Positions 53,653 to 63,738 of a stretch of 64,000 bases of DNA are shown here, piece by piece. The stretch is from Intestinibacillus sp. Marseille-P6563 (GTDB taxonomy: Bacteria; Bacillota; Clostridia; Oscillospirales; Butyricicoccaceae). Within the stretch, counting starts at the first letter, position 1. Each line of letters opens with the position of its first letter. A program made the translations under genes and the position numbers. Location: NCBI RefSeq assembly GCF_900604335.1, contig NZ_UWOD01000002.1:1302001-1366000 (forward strand), written 5' to 3'. The notes beneath the pieces were generated by a model, which ran no database searches, was not told where the DNA came from, and saw nothing but the letters and a program-made list of their open reading frames with translations.

Positions 53653-53660
53653 CGTTTTTT

Positions 53661-55379
<1,719 letters not shown>

Positions 55380-55398
55380 TTAGATTAACTTGTGAAAT

Positions 55399-57021
55399 TT
55401 AAACCTTTTCTTGAACCAGTTCTTCTTTTTTCTTGTTTTCCTTCGCCAGTTCTTCCTGCTTTTCTTCCGCTTCTTGGATGGCCAAAATTTCAGCATGCAG
55501 ACCACTGCGCTCGTCATGTTTGAGCCATTTGAGCAGGCCAATCATAGTGCCTGCCAAAATAATGAGGAATGGTGCCGAAATAATGATCGCGATGTTTTTG
55601 ATTGCCGTAAATTCCGCGCCAACCAGGATGATCGACATCGGGATAACTGCAAGCAAAATACAGAAGAACAGACGAAGTGCCATTTTTGGCGTGCCTCGTT
55701 TGGTAACCGTTTCGGCCAATGCCAGCGAAGCCGAGTCCATGGACGGAGCCACAAAACCGACGATCAGGACCAGAATCAGGAACGGAAGCAGCGTTTTACC
55801 AAGCGGCAGAACCGACATAATGCCGTAAATCGCTGCGTCACCAACGCCGCTGTTGACCAGACCAACTACGTCGACCTCACCGGACAGATGGGTGAAGATC
55901 GAGAAGCTGCCGTTGATACCGAAGATGCCGATACCGCCGGCGGTCATGATGAACATGGTGTAAACTGCAACTTCGCGGATAGTTCTACCCTTGGAAACCT
56001 TTGCAATGAAGATACCCATCATCGCAACGTAGTTGAGGTAGAATGCAACGAAGTAGATGGTCCATGCTTCCGGGAAGCCCGTATTGTTGATGGGGTCGGT
56101 AAACAAGGACATACGCGGCAGTTTTTCGATCATATGTCCCATGGAGTTGACGATGTTCTTCAGGATGAAGGTCGTCGGGCCCATGAACAGGACATACAGA
56201 AGGAAGAATACACAGACAACCGAAGTGATGTTACTGATAACCTGCATGCCCTTTGCAGTGCCCAGGTATGCAGTGATCGAATATACAACGGCAATGAATG
56301 CGATAATGCCGATTTGGACGGGCGGTGTCGCTTCGATGCCAAACAACTGCTTCAAACCACCAGTTGCGAGCGGAACCGCCAGACCCAGAGAAGAACTCAG
56401 CGCGCCAAGGATGCCGAAAATAACCAGGAAGTCAATGACCTTACCGATCGCTGTCTTGCCTTTGACCTTCTCACCCAGCATTGCGCAGCAAACGGCGCTG
56501 GTCTGGAAGGAAGGAATCTTTCGAACATATACGCCATAGGCAATTGCCACGCCCATAACCGTGTACATGGCCTGGTTGACAATGCCCCAGTGGAAAAACT
56601 GATAGCCAAGGGAGGACTCCAATGCTTCTACACTAAACGGCTCCATGCCGAGACCGGGCGCCTGATAGTAGCTGGCCCATTCGGTGAAAGACCAATACAG
56701 TGCAGCCGATGCCAGCGATGCCAGCAGCATCATAGCAAAGTAGCTGAAATTGGAATACTCCGGTTTACAATTCCCCAAACGTATTTTACCATATTTTCCG
56801 AAACAAAAATAGAGGCCAACAAGAAAAGATATGAAGGCTACTACTTCGAAGATCGGTCCAAGCCCGGAAATCATTACATTAAAGAAGGAGGTAATTGCAT
56901 TTAATGTAGATTCGGGGTTGAGGATCATGAAGATGATAAATACGATCAGGATCGCAACACTAACGATAATTAGGCCAACTTCTACGTCCGAATTTTTGGT
57001 TTTTTTCGAGTTATTATCCAT
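55399..57021 (-). CDS. BCCT-family betaine/carnitine-type transporter
   Basis: The 540-residue carrier has about 12 transmembrane helices and closely follows the BetP/CaiT layout, including LYWSFTEWASYYQ and FFHWG in the TM4 region. Of the aromatic box known from BetP, Trp189 is kept (Trp145), Trp194 is Gln150 and Tyr197 is kept (Tyr153). In the TM8 Trp box (WTIYFVAFYLNY) Trp374 becomes Tyr328 and Trp377 Tyr331. The charged C-terminal tail is Glu/Lys-rich. Substrate exchange versus import cannot be told. The altered box suggests a substrate other than plain glycine betaine. Confidence 0.9.
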   Translation of the reverse strand: MDNNSKKTKNSDVEVGLIIVSVAILIVFIIFMILNPESTLNAITSFFNVMISGLGPIFEVVAFISFLVGLYFCFGKYGKIRLGNCKPEYSNFSYFAMMLLASLASAALYWSFTEWASYYQAPGLGMEPFSVEALESSLGYQFFHWGIVNQAMYTVMGVAIAYGVYVRKIPSFQTSAVCCAMLGEKVKGKTAIGKVIDFLVIFGILGALSSSLGLAVPLATGGLKQLFGIEATPPVQIGIIAFIAVVYSITAYLGTAKGMQVISNITSVVCVFFLLYVLFMGPTTFILKNIVNSMGHMIEKLPRMSLFTDPINNTGFPEAWTIYFVAFYLNYVAMMGIFIAKVSKGRTIREVAVYTMFIMTAGGIGIFGINGSFSIFTHLSGEVDVVGLVNSGVGDAAIYGIMSVLPLGKTLLPFLILVLIVGFVAPSMDSASLALAETVTKRGTPKMALRLFFCILLAVIPMSIILVGAEFTAIKNIAIIISAPFLIILAGTMIGLLKWLKHDERSGLHAEILAIQEAEEKQEELAKENKKKEELVQEKV

Positions 57022-57056
57022 CTTATGGTTCGCCTCCCCATACTGTCAAGTTACAG

Positions 57057-57470
57057 TTATGAACTTAGAAGAGATCGCATCAAGTCGGTAATTGGGCGGC
57101 TGCACCGGTTTTCCACGTCATATCCGACATATACCGATTCGCACAGGAGAATTAGGTCGTCTTCCCCTTCTCGGTAAATCTCAAACTGAATGGTAAAGCT
57201 CCGGTTGCCAACTTTGATCTTGCTGATACCAACTTCCAGCGTATCTCCCTCATAAGCGCTGGAAACATATTCATAGGTCGCCTTTCTATGGCACACCTCT
57301 GAATCATACTTTTCAGCCAGTTCGCGATAGGAATACCCTTTCGAGCGGAGAAATTCTTCAAATGCCAGGTCGGTATAGACTACATAATTGCCATTGTAGA
57401 CAATACCCTGCCGGTCTACTTCTCCGAAGCGGACGCGGACCGGACAGAAGAAAAAGCAATCACTCCTCAT
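57057..57470 (-). CDS. Acyl-CoA thioesterase, 4-hydroxybenzoyl-CoA/YbgC type
   Basis: This 137-residue hotdog-fold protein has the catalytic-loop signature VRFGEVDRQGIVYNGNYVVYTD with Asp19. This class cleaves CoA thioesters. Its start overlaps the ferredoxin stop by 4 bases, and the transporter gene follows 35 bases downstream. In this cluster it could release a CoA-bound product or clear dead-end CoA esters. Activity on a specific ester cannot be predicted. Confidence 0.85.
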   Translation of the reverse strand: MRSDCFFFCPVRVRFGEVDRQGIVYNGNYVVYTDLAFEEFLRSKGYSYRELAEKYDSEVCHRKATYEYVSSAYEGDTLEVGISKIKVGNRSFTIQFEIYREGEDDLILLCESVYVGYDVENRCSRPITDLMRSLLSS

Positions 57471-57754
57471 TTCTTCAAATCTCCTCGCTTCAGTCGGTTT
57501 TCCTTGATCCTCTTCAAGCGTCTTAATGCGGCATCCGAATTATTCGAACGTTTACGTACCCGGTGTGACAGTGCGCCGAAGCTGCAAACGTCCACACAAT
57601 AACCACAGTTAATGCACGTTTTAAATGCATTGCTGATCGATTCCGGATAGCCGTCCGTCCCCATTCGAATGACGCGCATGGGACAAATTTCGGCACATGC
57701 GCTGCATTTTACGCATTTTGCCTTATCAGGAGTAACTAGTGAAATACGTTCCAC
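57467..57754 (-). CDS. 8Fe-8S (two 4Fe-4S) ferredoxin
   Basis: Two complete clusters are visible in the longer numbering: Cys23-26-29-33 (CVKCSACAEICP) and Cys56-59-62-66 (CINCGYCVDVC), with a basic C-terminal helix (RRLKRIKENRLKRGDLKK). The start is set at GTG 57754, 6 bases after AAAGGG, giving 95 residues. A frame to ATG 57781 exists, but that ATG lies in the arm of a terminator-like hairpin. It could feed electrons to or from the acyl-CoA dehydrogenase, as FixX does for caiA, but no electron-transfer flavoprotein is present. Confidence 0.88.
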   Translation of the reverse strand: MERISLVTPDKAKCVKCSACAEICPMRVIRMGTDGYPESISNAFKTCINCGYCVDVCSFGALSHRVRKRSNNSDAALRRLKRIKENRLKRGDLKK

Positions 57755-57770
57755 AACAATATCCCTTTCA

Positions 57771-57827
57771 AAAAAATCCATCTAATGCTCATATGCTCCG
57801 TTGATTCAGGCAATGAACATTAGATGG
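57771..57827 (-). terminator. Terminator-like hairpin (possible attenuator) before the ferredoxin gene
   Basis: Arms CCATCTAATG (57778-57787) and CATTAGATGG (57818-57827) are perfect over 10 bp, with a 30-base loop and TTTTTTT following on minus. It separates the CoA-transferase part from the ferredoxin-thioesterase-BCCT part. Confidence 0.7.
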
Positions 57828-57854
57828 ATCCATAAGTTGTACCCATGACAATGA

Positions 57855-59057
57855 TCAACCTGCTTGATGTACGGCTCCATCCGCGAGCAGACTTTCGATC
57901 CGTTCTGCGCTGTATCCCAGCTCTGTCAGAATTTCACGGCTGTTCGCACCCGGGAAGCCAGGTGCCGAAGCATCCGGGTTAACCGGTGTTTTACTGAAAA
58001 GGATGGGCGTATTGGTAACCGTGTACTCACCTACGCCAAGCTGATTGACCTGCGTTATAACATTTAATGTTTTCGTTTGTGGGTTGTTGTCAAATTCTTG
58101 CAACGACTGCACCGCTGCCGCCGGAACGCCAGCTTCGAGCAGTTTCTTTTCAATGTCATAGCGACCCATGACACTGGTTGCCTTTTCAAGCTCCACGATC
58201 AGCGCATCCCTGTTCTGCACCCGCAACTCATTGTTGCAGAAGCGCTGGTCTGCCACAAGGGCATCCAGACCCAAAGTCCGGCAGAGTGCTGCCCACTCTT
58301 CCTCCTTGGTCACGGTGAGCACCACATTGCCATCGCTTGCCGCAAATTCACCATAGGGTGCATACCACGCATGATGGTTGCCCGTTCTTGGGGTAAATTC
58401 GCCGGTCAGCGAGTGTTCCAGGACAGGCGCTTCACACATATAGAATGCGCAGTCCAGCATTGCAATGTCAACGCGAAGACCTACGCCGGTCTTCTGCTTG
58501 TGCAGCAGCGCCATCGAAAGGCCACGGAACAGCTGCAATCCAGCCCAGGTATCGCACAGCGAGAAACCAGGCTTAATCGGTGCTTCATCCGCATTGCCAC
58601 TCTGTCCAACCAGACCGCTGCGAGCCGCTGCGATGATGTCCATGCACGGCAGGTGCGACAGGGGACCGTAAGTGCCAAAACCGGAGATCGATCCGTAAAT
58701 TAGGCCGGGGTTTACTTCGAGCATCTTATCATAGCCGATTCCCAGTTTTTCCAGGGTACCAGCCTTAAAGTTCTCAATTACGACATCTACTTGCGCGACC
58801 AGATCCAGGACAACCTTCTTGCCCTCTTCCGACCGCATGTCGATTGCAATTCCCTTCTTACCTCGATTGTACTGGCAGAAATACAAACTGATGTCATTGG
58901 CATATGGCCCGTATTCGCGGGAAATATCGCCGAGCCCAGGCCGCTCGATTTTGATTACCTCTGCTCCCATGTCTGCCAGCATCATGCCACAGAACGGTGC
59001 AGATAAAACTTGAGAAAAATCAAGAACTTTAATCCCTTCGAGAGGTCCCTTCTTCAT
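57855..59057 (-). CDS. Family III CoA-transferase (CaiB/BaiF type), catalytic Asp present
   Basis: The 400-residue protein has the interlocked-ring CoA-transferase fold, starting GPLEGIKVLDFSQVLSAPFCGMMLADMGAEVIKIE (split here by convention into start and end motifs). The catalytic Asp169 is in GFSLCDTWAGLQ, exactly at the family position. Members move CoA between acids: CaiB between gamma-butyrobetaine and carnitine/crotonobetaine, BaiF on bile acids. It lies 47 bases after the second transferase. Substrate is inferred only from the neighbouring BCCT carrier. Confidence 0.9.
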   Translation of the reverse strand: MKKGPLEGIKVLDFSQVLSAPFCGMMLADMGAEVIKIERPGLGDISREYGPYANDISLYFCQYNRGKKGIAIDMRSEEGKKVVLDLVAQVDVVIENFKAGTLEKLGIGYDKMLEVNPGLIYGSISGFGTYGPLSHLPCMDIIAAARSGLVGQSGNADEAPIKPGFSLCDTWAGLQLFRGLSMALLHKQKTGVGLRVDIAMLDCAFYMCEAPVLEHSLTGEFTPRTGNHHAWYAPYGEFAASDGNVVLTVTKEEEWAALCRTLGLDALVADQRFCNNELRVQNRDALIVELEKATSVMGRYDIEKKLLEAGVPAAAVQSLQEFDNNPQTKTLNVITQVNQLGVGEYTVTNTPILFSKTPVNPDASAPGFPGANSREILTELGYSAERIESLLADGAVHQAG

Positions 59058-59104
59058 TTTTCACTCTCCTTAATTACGTTCTCAGGTTTATCCACCCCAG
59101 TTGT

Positions 59105-60286
59105 TTAGATAACGCCTTCTTTTTGCAGACCTTCGAGCTTAGCGGAATCAATCCCCAAAGCGGCATAAAGCTGTGCGTTCTGTTCCCCAACTTCGGGCGC
59201 TGTACGCAAAGGCTCTTCTTCCTGATTGCAGAACTTCACCGGCTTGCCCGGCATTTCCAGATCGCCAAGAGTCGAATCCTTCACTGTCACGATCATGTTT
59301 CTTACCTGGAGCTGCGGCTGCTGCAGCGCTTCCTTGGTCGTGCTGCACATCGTGCCCGGGATAAGAGCCTGATCGCAGATGTCGGCAATTTCCTGCATGG
59401 TGTAGTTGGAGAACAGATCTTCCAACTTGACGCGCAGGTCGCCGAAATAATGATAACCTCGAACCAGGTTCGAGCAGTATTTTTCATCCTCTGTCCATTC
59501 AGCAGGACAATTGAATGCATTGCAGAACTTCATCCACTGGGCATCCGAAGAAATACCCATGGCTACGTAACCGTCTTTGCACTTGAGGATATCATACGGG
59601 TTGATCAGCGGGTGAGCATTGCCCGTACGCATCGGATCTTCCTTTGTAGCGCCGTAAGTAATGACCTTATCTTCCGAAATGGCGATCGCCGAACCGCAAA
59701 GCGTGGTTTCGACCATCTGGCCTTCTCCGGTAGTTCTGGCGTTATAGATCGCCAGGCATACAGCGGAGGACAGGAAGCTAGCCGCATAGCGTTCCGAAAT
59801 CGAGAAGCCAATGCGGGTGGGCGGGTTTTCCGGGAAACCGGTAAAGTGCATAACGCCGCTCTTTGCCTGCGCAATCAGGTCATACTGGGGAGTATTTGCC
59901 CCTTCGCCGGTCGAGCCATACGCAGAAATGCGTCCATATACAAGAGATGGTTTGATAGCCGACAGTTCCTGATAGCCTAAGCCAAGTTCTTCCATCGTGT
60001 TGGGAGGGAAATTTTCCAAAACTACATCGGCCGTAGCCACCAGCTTTTTAAAGATTTCTTTCCCTTCAGGATGCCGCAGATTAAGCGTGATACTCTTTTT
60101 GCCACGATCACGGAAGGCATGATGAGCACTGGTGCCATTTTTCAATGGCACCAGTGTCCGCAGTGGGTCGCCTCCGTCGGGCGACTCCACTTTAATAACT
60201 TCCGCTCCGTAATCAGCCAGTTCCATCCCGCAGTAACCGGAAAGTGTCATTAAATCGAGAACTCGAATTCCTTCTAACGGGAACAT
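59105..60286 (-). CDS. Family III CoA-transferase, Glu at the catalytic Asp position
   Basis: The 393-residue paralogue of the next gene has typical blocks LDLMTLSGYCGMELADYGAE and YDLIAQAKSGVMHFTG. The residue aligning with catalytic Asp169 is Glu165 (GFSISERYAAS). This may reduce or change covalent catalysis, or the protein may serve as the structural half of a mixed dimer; family members form interlocked dimers. It lies 41 bases after the acyl-CoA dehydrogenase gene. Two unequal transferases in one operon suggest either two CoA steps or one heteromeric enzyme. Confidence 0.88.
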   Translation of the reverse strand: MFPLEGIRVLDLMTLSGYCGMELADYGAEVIKVESPDGGDPLRTLVPLKNGTSAHHAFRDRGKKSITLNLRHPEGKEIFKKLVATADVVLENFPPNTMEELGLGYQELSAIKPSLVYGRISAYGSTGEGANTPQYDLIAQAKSGVMHFTGFPENPPTRIGFSISERYAASFLSSAVCLAIYNARTTGEGQMVETTLCGSAIAISEDKVITYGATKEDPMRTGNAHPLINPYDILKCKDGYVAMGISSDAQWMKFCNAFNCPAEWTEDEKYCSNLVRGYHYFGDLRVKLEDLFSNYTMQEIADICDQALIPGTMCSTTKEALQQPQLQVRNMIVTVKDSTLGDLEMPGKPVKFCNQEEEPLRTAPEVGEQNAQLYAALGIDSAKLEGLQKEGVI

Positions 60287-60327
60287 ATAAACCTCCTATT
60301 ACTGTGAGAAACAAGCCTCACGGGTTC

Positions 60328-61506
60328 TTATTCTTCGTAAGCCCAGCCGGTGTACAGCTCGATACCGCGCTTCTTGATCTGGCCGCCGATAACGTTGCGC
60401 TGAATCTCGGAAGTACCTTCCCAGATACGGTCAACACGCTGGTCTCTCCAGAGACGTTCTACCGGGTTCTCTCTCATGTAGCCGCGGCCGCCCAGGATCT
60501 GAACGCCCTTATCGGTAACACGGTTAACCATTTCAGAGCACCACAGCTTGATAGCAGAAGCTCTAGCATGCTTCAGCTTGCGGTCCATATCGCCGGAGAT
60601 CTCCCAGCATACACGGTACAGCAGGCTCTTAGCAGCCATGATGTCCATGGTCATGTCAACCAGCATATGCTCGATAACCTGGTAGTCACGAATGATGCGG
60701 CCGCCCTGTACGCGCTCTGCAGCCCATTCGTTAGCAACCTTCAGGACACGCTCTGCGCCGCCTACGCAGCGAGCAGCGATACCCAGACGAGCTTCTACGA
60801 ACCAGTCCTTGGTCATGTTGAAGCCTTCGCCGATGCCCTTCAGGATCTTGGATTCGTCAACAACTACGTTGTCGAAGGTGAATTCCGGATGCTTAAATGC
60901 AAAGTGGTGGGTGAATTCCGGAGTACGCTTGATGCTTACGCCCGGGGTGTCCTTCTCTACGAAGAATACAGTTGCCTTGTCCGGATCGCCATCGAGATGG
61001 GTATGTACCAGCAGATAGTCAGCGATGTTACCTACGGTTACGTACCACTTTTCACCGTTGATCTTATAACCGCCGTCACACTTAACAGCCGTGGTCTGGC
61101 ACTGAGTCGGGTCAGAACCTGCGTCAGCTTCGGTGATAGCGTAAGCGTCGCGGCGCTTGCACTGACAGGTCGGAATCAGATACTCTTCGATCTGTTCCTT
61201 GGTACCGAACTTCATCGGGAAAGAAGGCTGCGGAACTGCGTCCCAGATAGCGCCGGTAGACATACCGAGCTGCTCGCTGATCAGAGCCTGCTCAAACAGG
61301 GTGTAACCAGTGCCGCCGTGTTCCTTCGAATGGTTGGTCGCATTGAAGCCCCACTTCATTACCTGATCGTTAATGTACTTATGGGTTTCAGGAGAAATGC
61401 CGTTATTCTCCTCACACTCCATCTCATACGGGAAGAGTACCTGTTCGGTAAATTCTCTTGCTTTCTCTTGCAGCGCGCGATGCTCTTTGCTCAACGTAAA
61501 ATCCAT
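60328..61506 (-). CDS. Acyl-CoA dehydrogenase family protein
   Basis: The 392-residue flavoprotein has the acyl-CoA dehydrogenase fold. The AITEADAGSDPTQCQTTA block near residue 130 and KWYVTVG contact FAD and substrate. The catalytic Glu363 is in RIWEGTSEIQR. It is the first gene of the cluster. CaiA of E. coli (crotonobetainyl-CoA reductase) is in this family, and I recall reports of a gut-bacterial homologue of this family releasing trimethylamine from gamma-butyrobetainyl-CoA. Which reaction applies here is open. RBS AGGGAGC precedes the ATG. Confidence 0.92.
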   Translation of the reverse strand: MDFTLSKEHRALQEKAREFTEQVLFPYEMECEENNGISPETHKYINDQVMKWGFNATNHSKEHGGTGYTLFEQALISEQLGMSTGAIWDAVPQPSFPMKFGTKEQIEEYLIPTCQCKRRDAYAITEADAGSDPTQCQTTAVKCDGGYKINGEKWYVTVGNIADYLLVHTHLDGDPDKATVFFVEKDTPGVSIKRTPEFTHHFAFKHPEFTFDNVVVDESKILKGIGEGFNMTKDWFVEARLGIAARCVGGAERVLKVANEWAAERVQGGRIIRDYQVIEHMLVDMTMDIMAAKSLLYRVCWEISGDMDRKLKHARASAIKLWCSEMVNRVTDKGVQILGGRGYMRENPVERLWRDQRVDRIWEGTSEIQRNVIGGQIKKRGIELYTGWAYEE

Positions 61507-61566
61507 AATAACTGCTCCCTTTCTTGATTTGAGATAGTAAGTTTGTTACCCTCGTGGAGTAACCCC

Positions 61567-61594
61567 ATCATATCATTCCTGCTAAAAAAGTCAA
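61567..61594 (-). promoter_or_regulatory. Promoter of the acyl-CoA/BCCT cluster
   Basis: Minus-strand TTGACT (plus 61589-61594), 16 bases, and TATGAT with extended TG (plus 61567-61575) lie about 60 bases before the first gene. A GTTAC / GTAAC inverted repeat (61545-61549, 61559-61563) sits just after the start point and could be an operator. Confidence 0.65.
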
Positions 61595-62663
61595 CGATTT
61601 TTAAAAAAAATTTATGCAAACCGTCACATTCCATAAAAAATAGGACCATGATTTGTGAAGGAAGAACAGATATTGGGAAAAGGACATTTGGCGCGTGGAA
61701 AAGGAAAAAGCGGGCTTTCAAAACTTTTTGACTGTTGGTTTAACAAGAAACAAAAGTCCTGCCGCAGCGCGGCAAACAAAAGAAGATCGGCGCCATCTGA
61801 AAAAATATAAATAAGTCAATATGTTATTTACGCAGGAGACGGAAATTACACATTCTTGCGCCTGAGCACCGAGTTTGGGCGGCAACAGAGGGGTGGTAAT
61901 CTATGCGGTATATACCATAAAAATAATGTGGGGCCGATGGCTTCCGGCATGCAAATCTCCCGCATCATGCAGTATATCCAAGGCGGGCTGGATGGGGGTC
62001 CATGTAGGGGATGTCCCCCGGTGAGCACACTAGGCTTAGTCCTGCGCAAAGGCCCGTCCTTGGGCGAATCCTACGAAAACAGTGGAGTAGCCAACTTTTT
62101 TGGCACGCAGGCCAATCGTGCATAGAAATTGTTTATTTCCAGACAAACTGCATAATATTGCAGTGAAACTGTCAAGACAGCAGAGGATTTGAAACAAAAT
62201 TCTAGTTCGTTTTTCCCGGGTTTTTCGCCGAATATTGGTCTAAACGACTTTATTTTAGACAAGTCACAATTGAATCGGCACAATGGCGGTCGGTTGGATA
62301 GATTCTGCAAAATGGTGCTATCAAAATATCCGTTGCTGGGGTGTTCCGACGATGTTGTATCAAAAGACAACGGTTTTGGATAGAAAGCAAACGCAAATTG
62401 GAAGCAAACTGGAAAATCGAAATTCATGGTTTTGCCGGCGCACTGCCGAAGACGCAGATTTGTCGGGAAATATCCATTTTCTAGGCTTTAGAAGGTCATA
62501 AGGCCTGAATTGACACCGATATGGCACGAAAAGCGCATAGAAAATCCAATGTTTGGGAAAAACGCGATTTGCGGGAAAAACTGAATGAAAAGTGACTAGA
62601 AATAGCGGAAAGAATAAAAAAATACCGTTTTCGATAAGAAAACGGTATTTCGTGAAGAAAGCG
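61595..62663. other. About 1.07 kb without a recognisable gene
   Basis: Several short frames exist on both strands (for instance 61856-62125 plus and 62071-62427 minus), but none has a good RBS, normal codon bias or a known domain. Composition is more mixed and AT-richer than neighbouring genes. A GC hairpin TGCCGC-AGC-GCGGCA lies near 61760. It could hold decayed genes, an RNA or a long regulatory leader upstream of the cluster. Confidence 0.5.
62612..62650 (-). terminator. Terminator of the aldo/keto reductase gene
   Basis: Stem AAATACCGTTTTC with GAAAACGGTATTT (62620-62650) is followed on minus by a T-run. Confidence 0.9.
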
Positions 62664-63657
62664 TTAATAAAAGCGGCCACCGTTGTCGCTGATCCACAAA
62701 TCGGCATTTTCTCCCATTCCGTCGCGCAGCGGCTCGGAAGCGTGCTCAATTTCTTCCATCAGATCGTCCGGCACATCGGCTGCATAAGCATCCAGGTTCT
62801 GTTCCAGCTGCCGGATGGACCGTGCGCCCATCAGAATGCTCTTGACAATGGGCCGGCGTTTGAGAAATTGCAGCGCAACTTGGGCGGGTGTCACGCCTCC
62901 ACGCTTGCACAAAGCATCAAGTTCATCCAAAAAGGCAAAAATCTCGGTTTCAAAGCCTGGATCATGGTGCAGACCCTGCTGCCAGCGGCTACTATAAAAG
63001 CGTGTTTCGCGGCGGCCCATGGGCACATCGTCGATTGAGCGGAATTTACCGGTGAGCAGCCCCTGGGCCAGCGGCACATACGCCCACACGGGTACACCGG
63101 CCTGCTCAGTCGCCGGAATGATTTTTTTTTTCGGCCACGCGCCAGATGAGCGCATACGGCAGCTGGTTCATAGCCACGCCATACGGCGCCATCTCGCGGA
63201 TACAGTTCGGTCCGGCGTTGCATACGCTGGCGGCACGGATTTTTCCGGCCCGTTTGAGTTCTTCGAAAGCGCCGAAGGTTTCCTCGAGCGGAATGTGCGG
63301 GTTGGGCCAATGGATCTGATACAGATCAATATAGTCGGTTTGCAGGCGTTTTAAGCTGGCATCGCAATGGGCGATGACATCATCGTGGTGGAGTTTGTCG
63401 GTAAAGATCTTGGTGGCGACCACGGCGCGGTCGCGGCGGCCTTTGAGAGCTTCGCCCAAAACCTCTTCGGCTTTGCCGTTTCCGTATTTTTCGGCGGTGT
63501 CAAACAGGTTGATGCCGCGCTCCATCGCACAGTGCACCGTGCGGATGGCTTCCTTGTCGTCCCCTGCCCCCCAGATTTTCGCGCCCGAAAACGCCCAGGT
63601 GCCCAGCGACAGGCTGGAAATGCGGATGCCGGTGCCTTGGATTTCATACTGATTCAT
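62664..63657 (-). pseudogene. Aldo/keto reductase, interrupted by a one-base frameshift in an A10 run
   Basis: Two frames join into one complete reductase. The first (63106-63657) has SLGTWAFSGAKIWG, the catalytic Asp and Tyr (NLFDTAEKYGNG near 52) and Lys (VVATKIF). The second (to 62664) has AYVPLAQGLLTGKF, ILMGARSIRQLEQNL and the C-terminus. They meet at plus 63122-63131, ten Ts. With nine, the frame reads through AEKKIIPATEQAGVPVW and gives about 330 residues, the family length. It could be a pseudogene, a sequencing error, phase variation or slippage. Substrate unknown. Confidence 0.85.
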
Positions 63658-63700
63658 AGCTCATTCCTCCTGAAAAGCCTCAAGGGGCCGGATATGCAGA

Positions 63701-63731
63701 AAAAGGGAAACGATCGGCTCGTTTCCCTTTT
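63701..63731. terminator. Terminator of the Gfo/Idh/MocA gene
   Basis: Stem AAAAGGGAAACGA with TCGTTTCCCTTTT and a short loop has T-runs at both ends. It lies between the edge gene and the aldo/keto reductase, both on minus. Confidence 0.85.
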
Positions 63732-63738
63732 TGAATGC

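Noticed and set aside
55411-56904. 497-codon open frame on plus opposite the BCCT gene
   Set aside because: Charged low-complexity translation (Gln/Asn/Arg/Asp-rich) antisense to a certain membrane protein.
62205-62225. Noc-type TTTTTCCCGGGTTTTT
   Set aside because: The right half does not match the palindrome; likely chance in an AT-rich stretch.
61856-62427. Short frames on both strands (89 and 118 codons)
   Set aside because: No RBS, no domain and conflicting overlap; insufficient to call genes.
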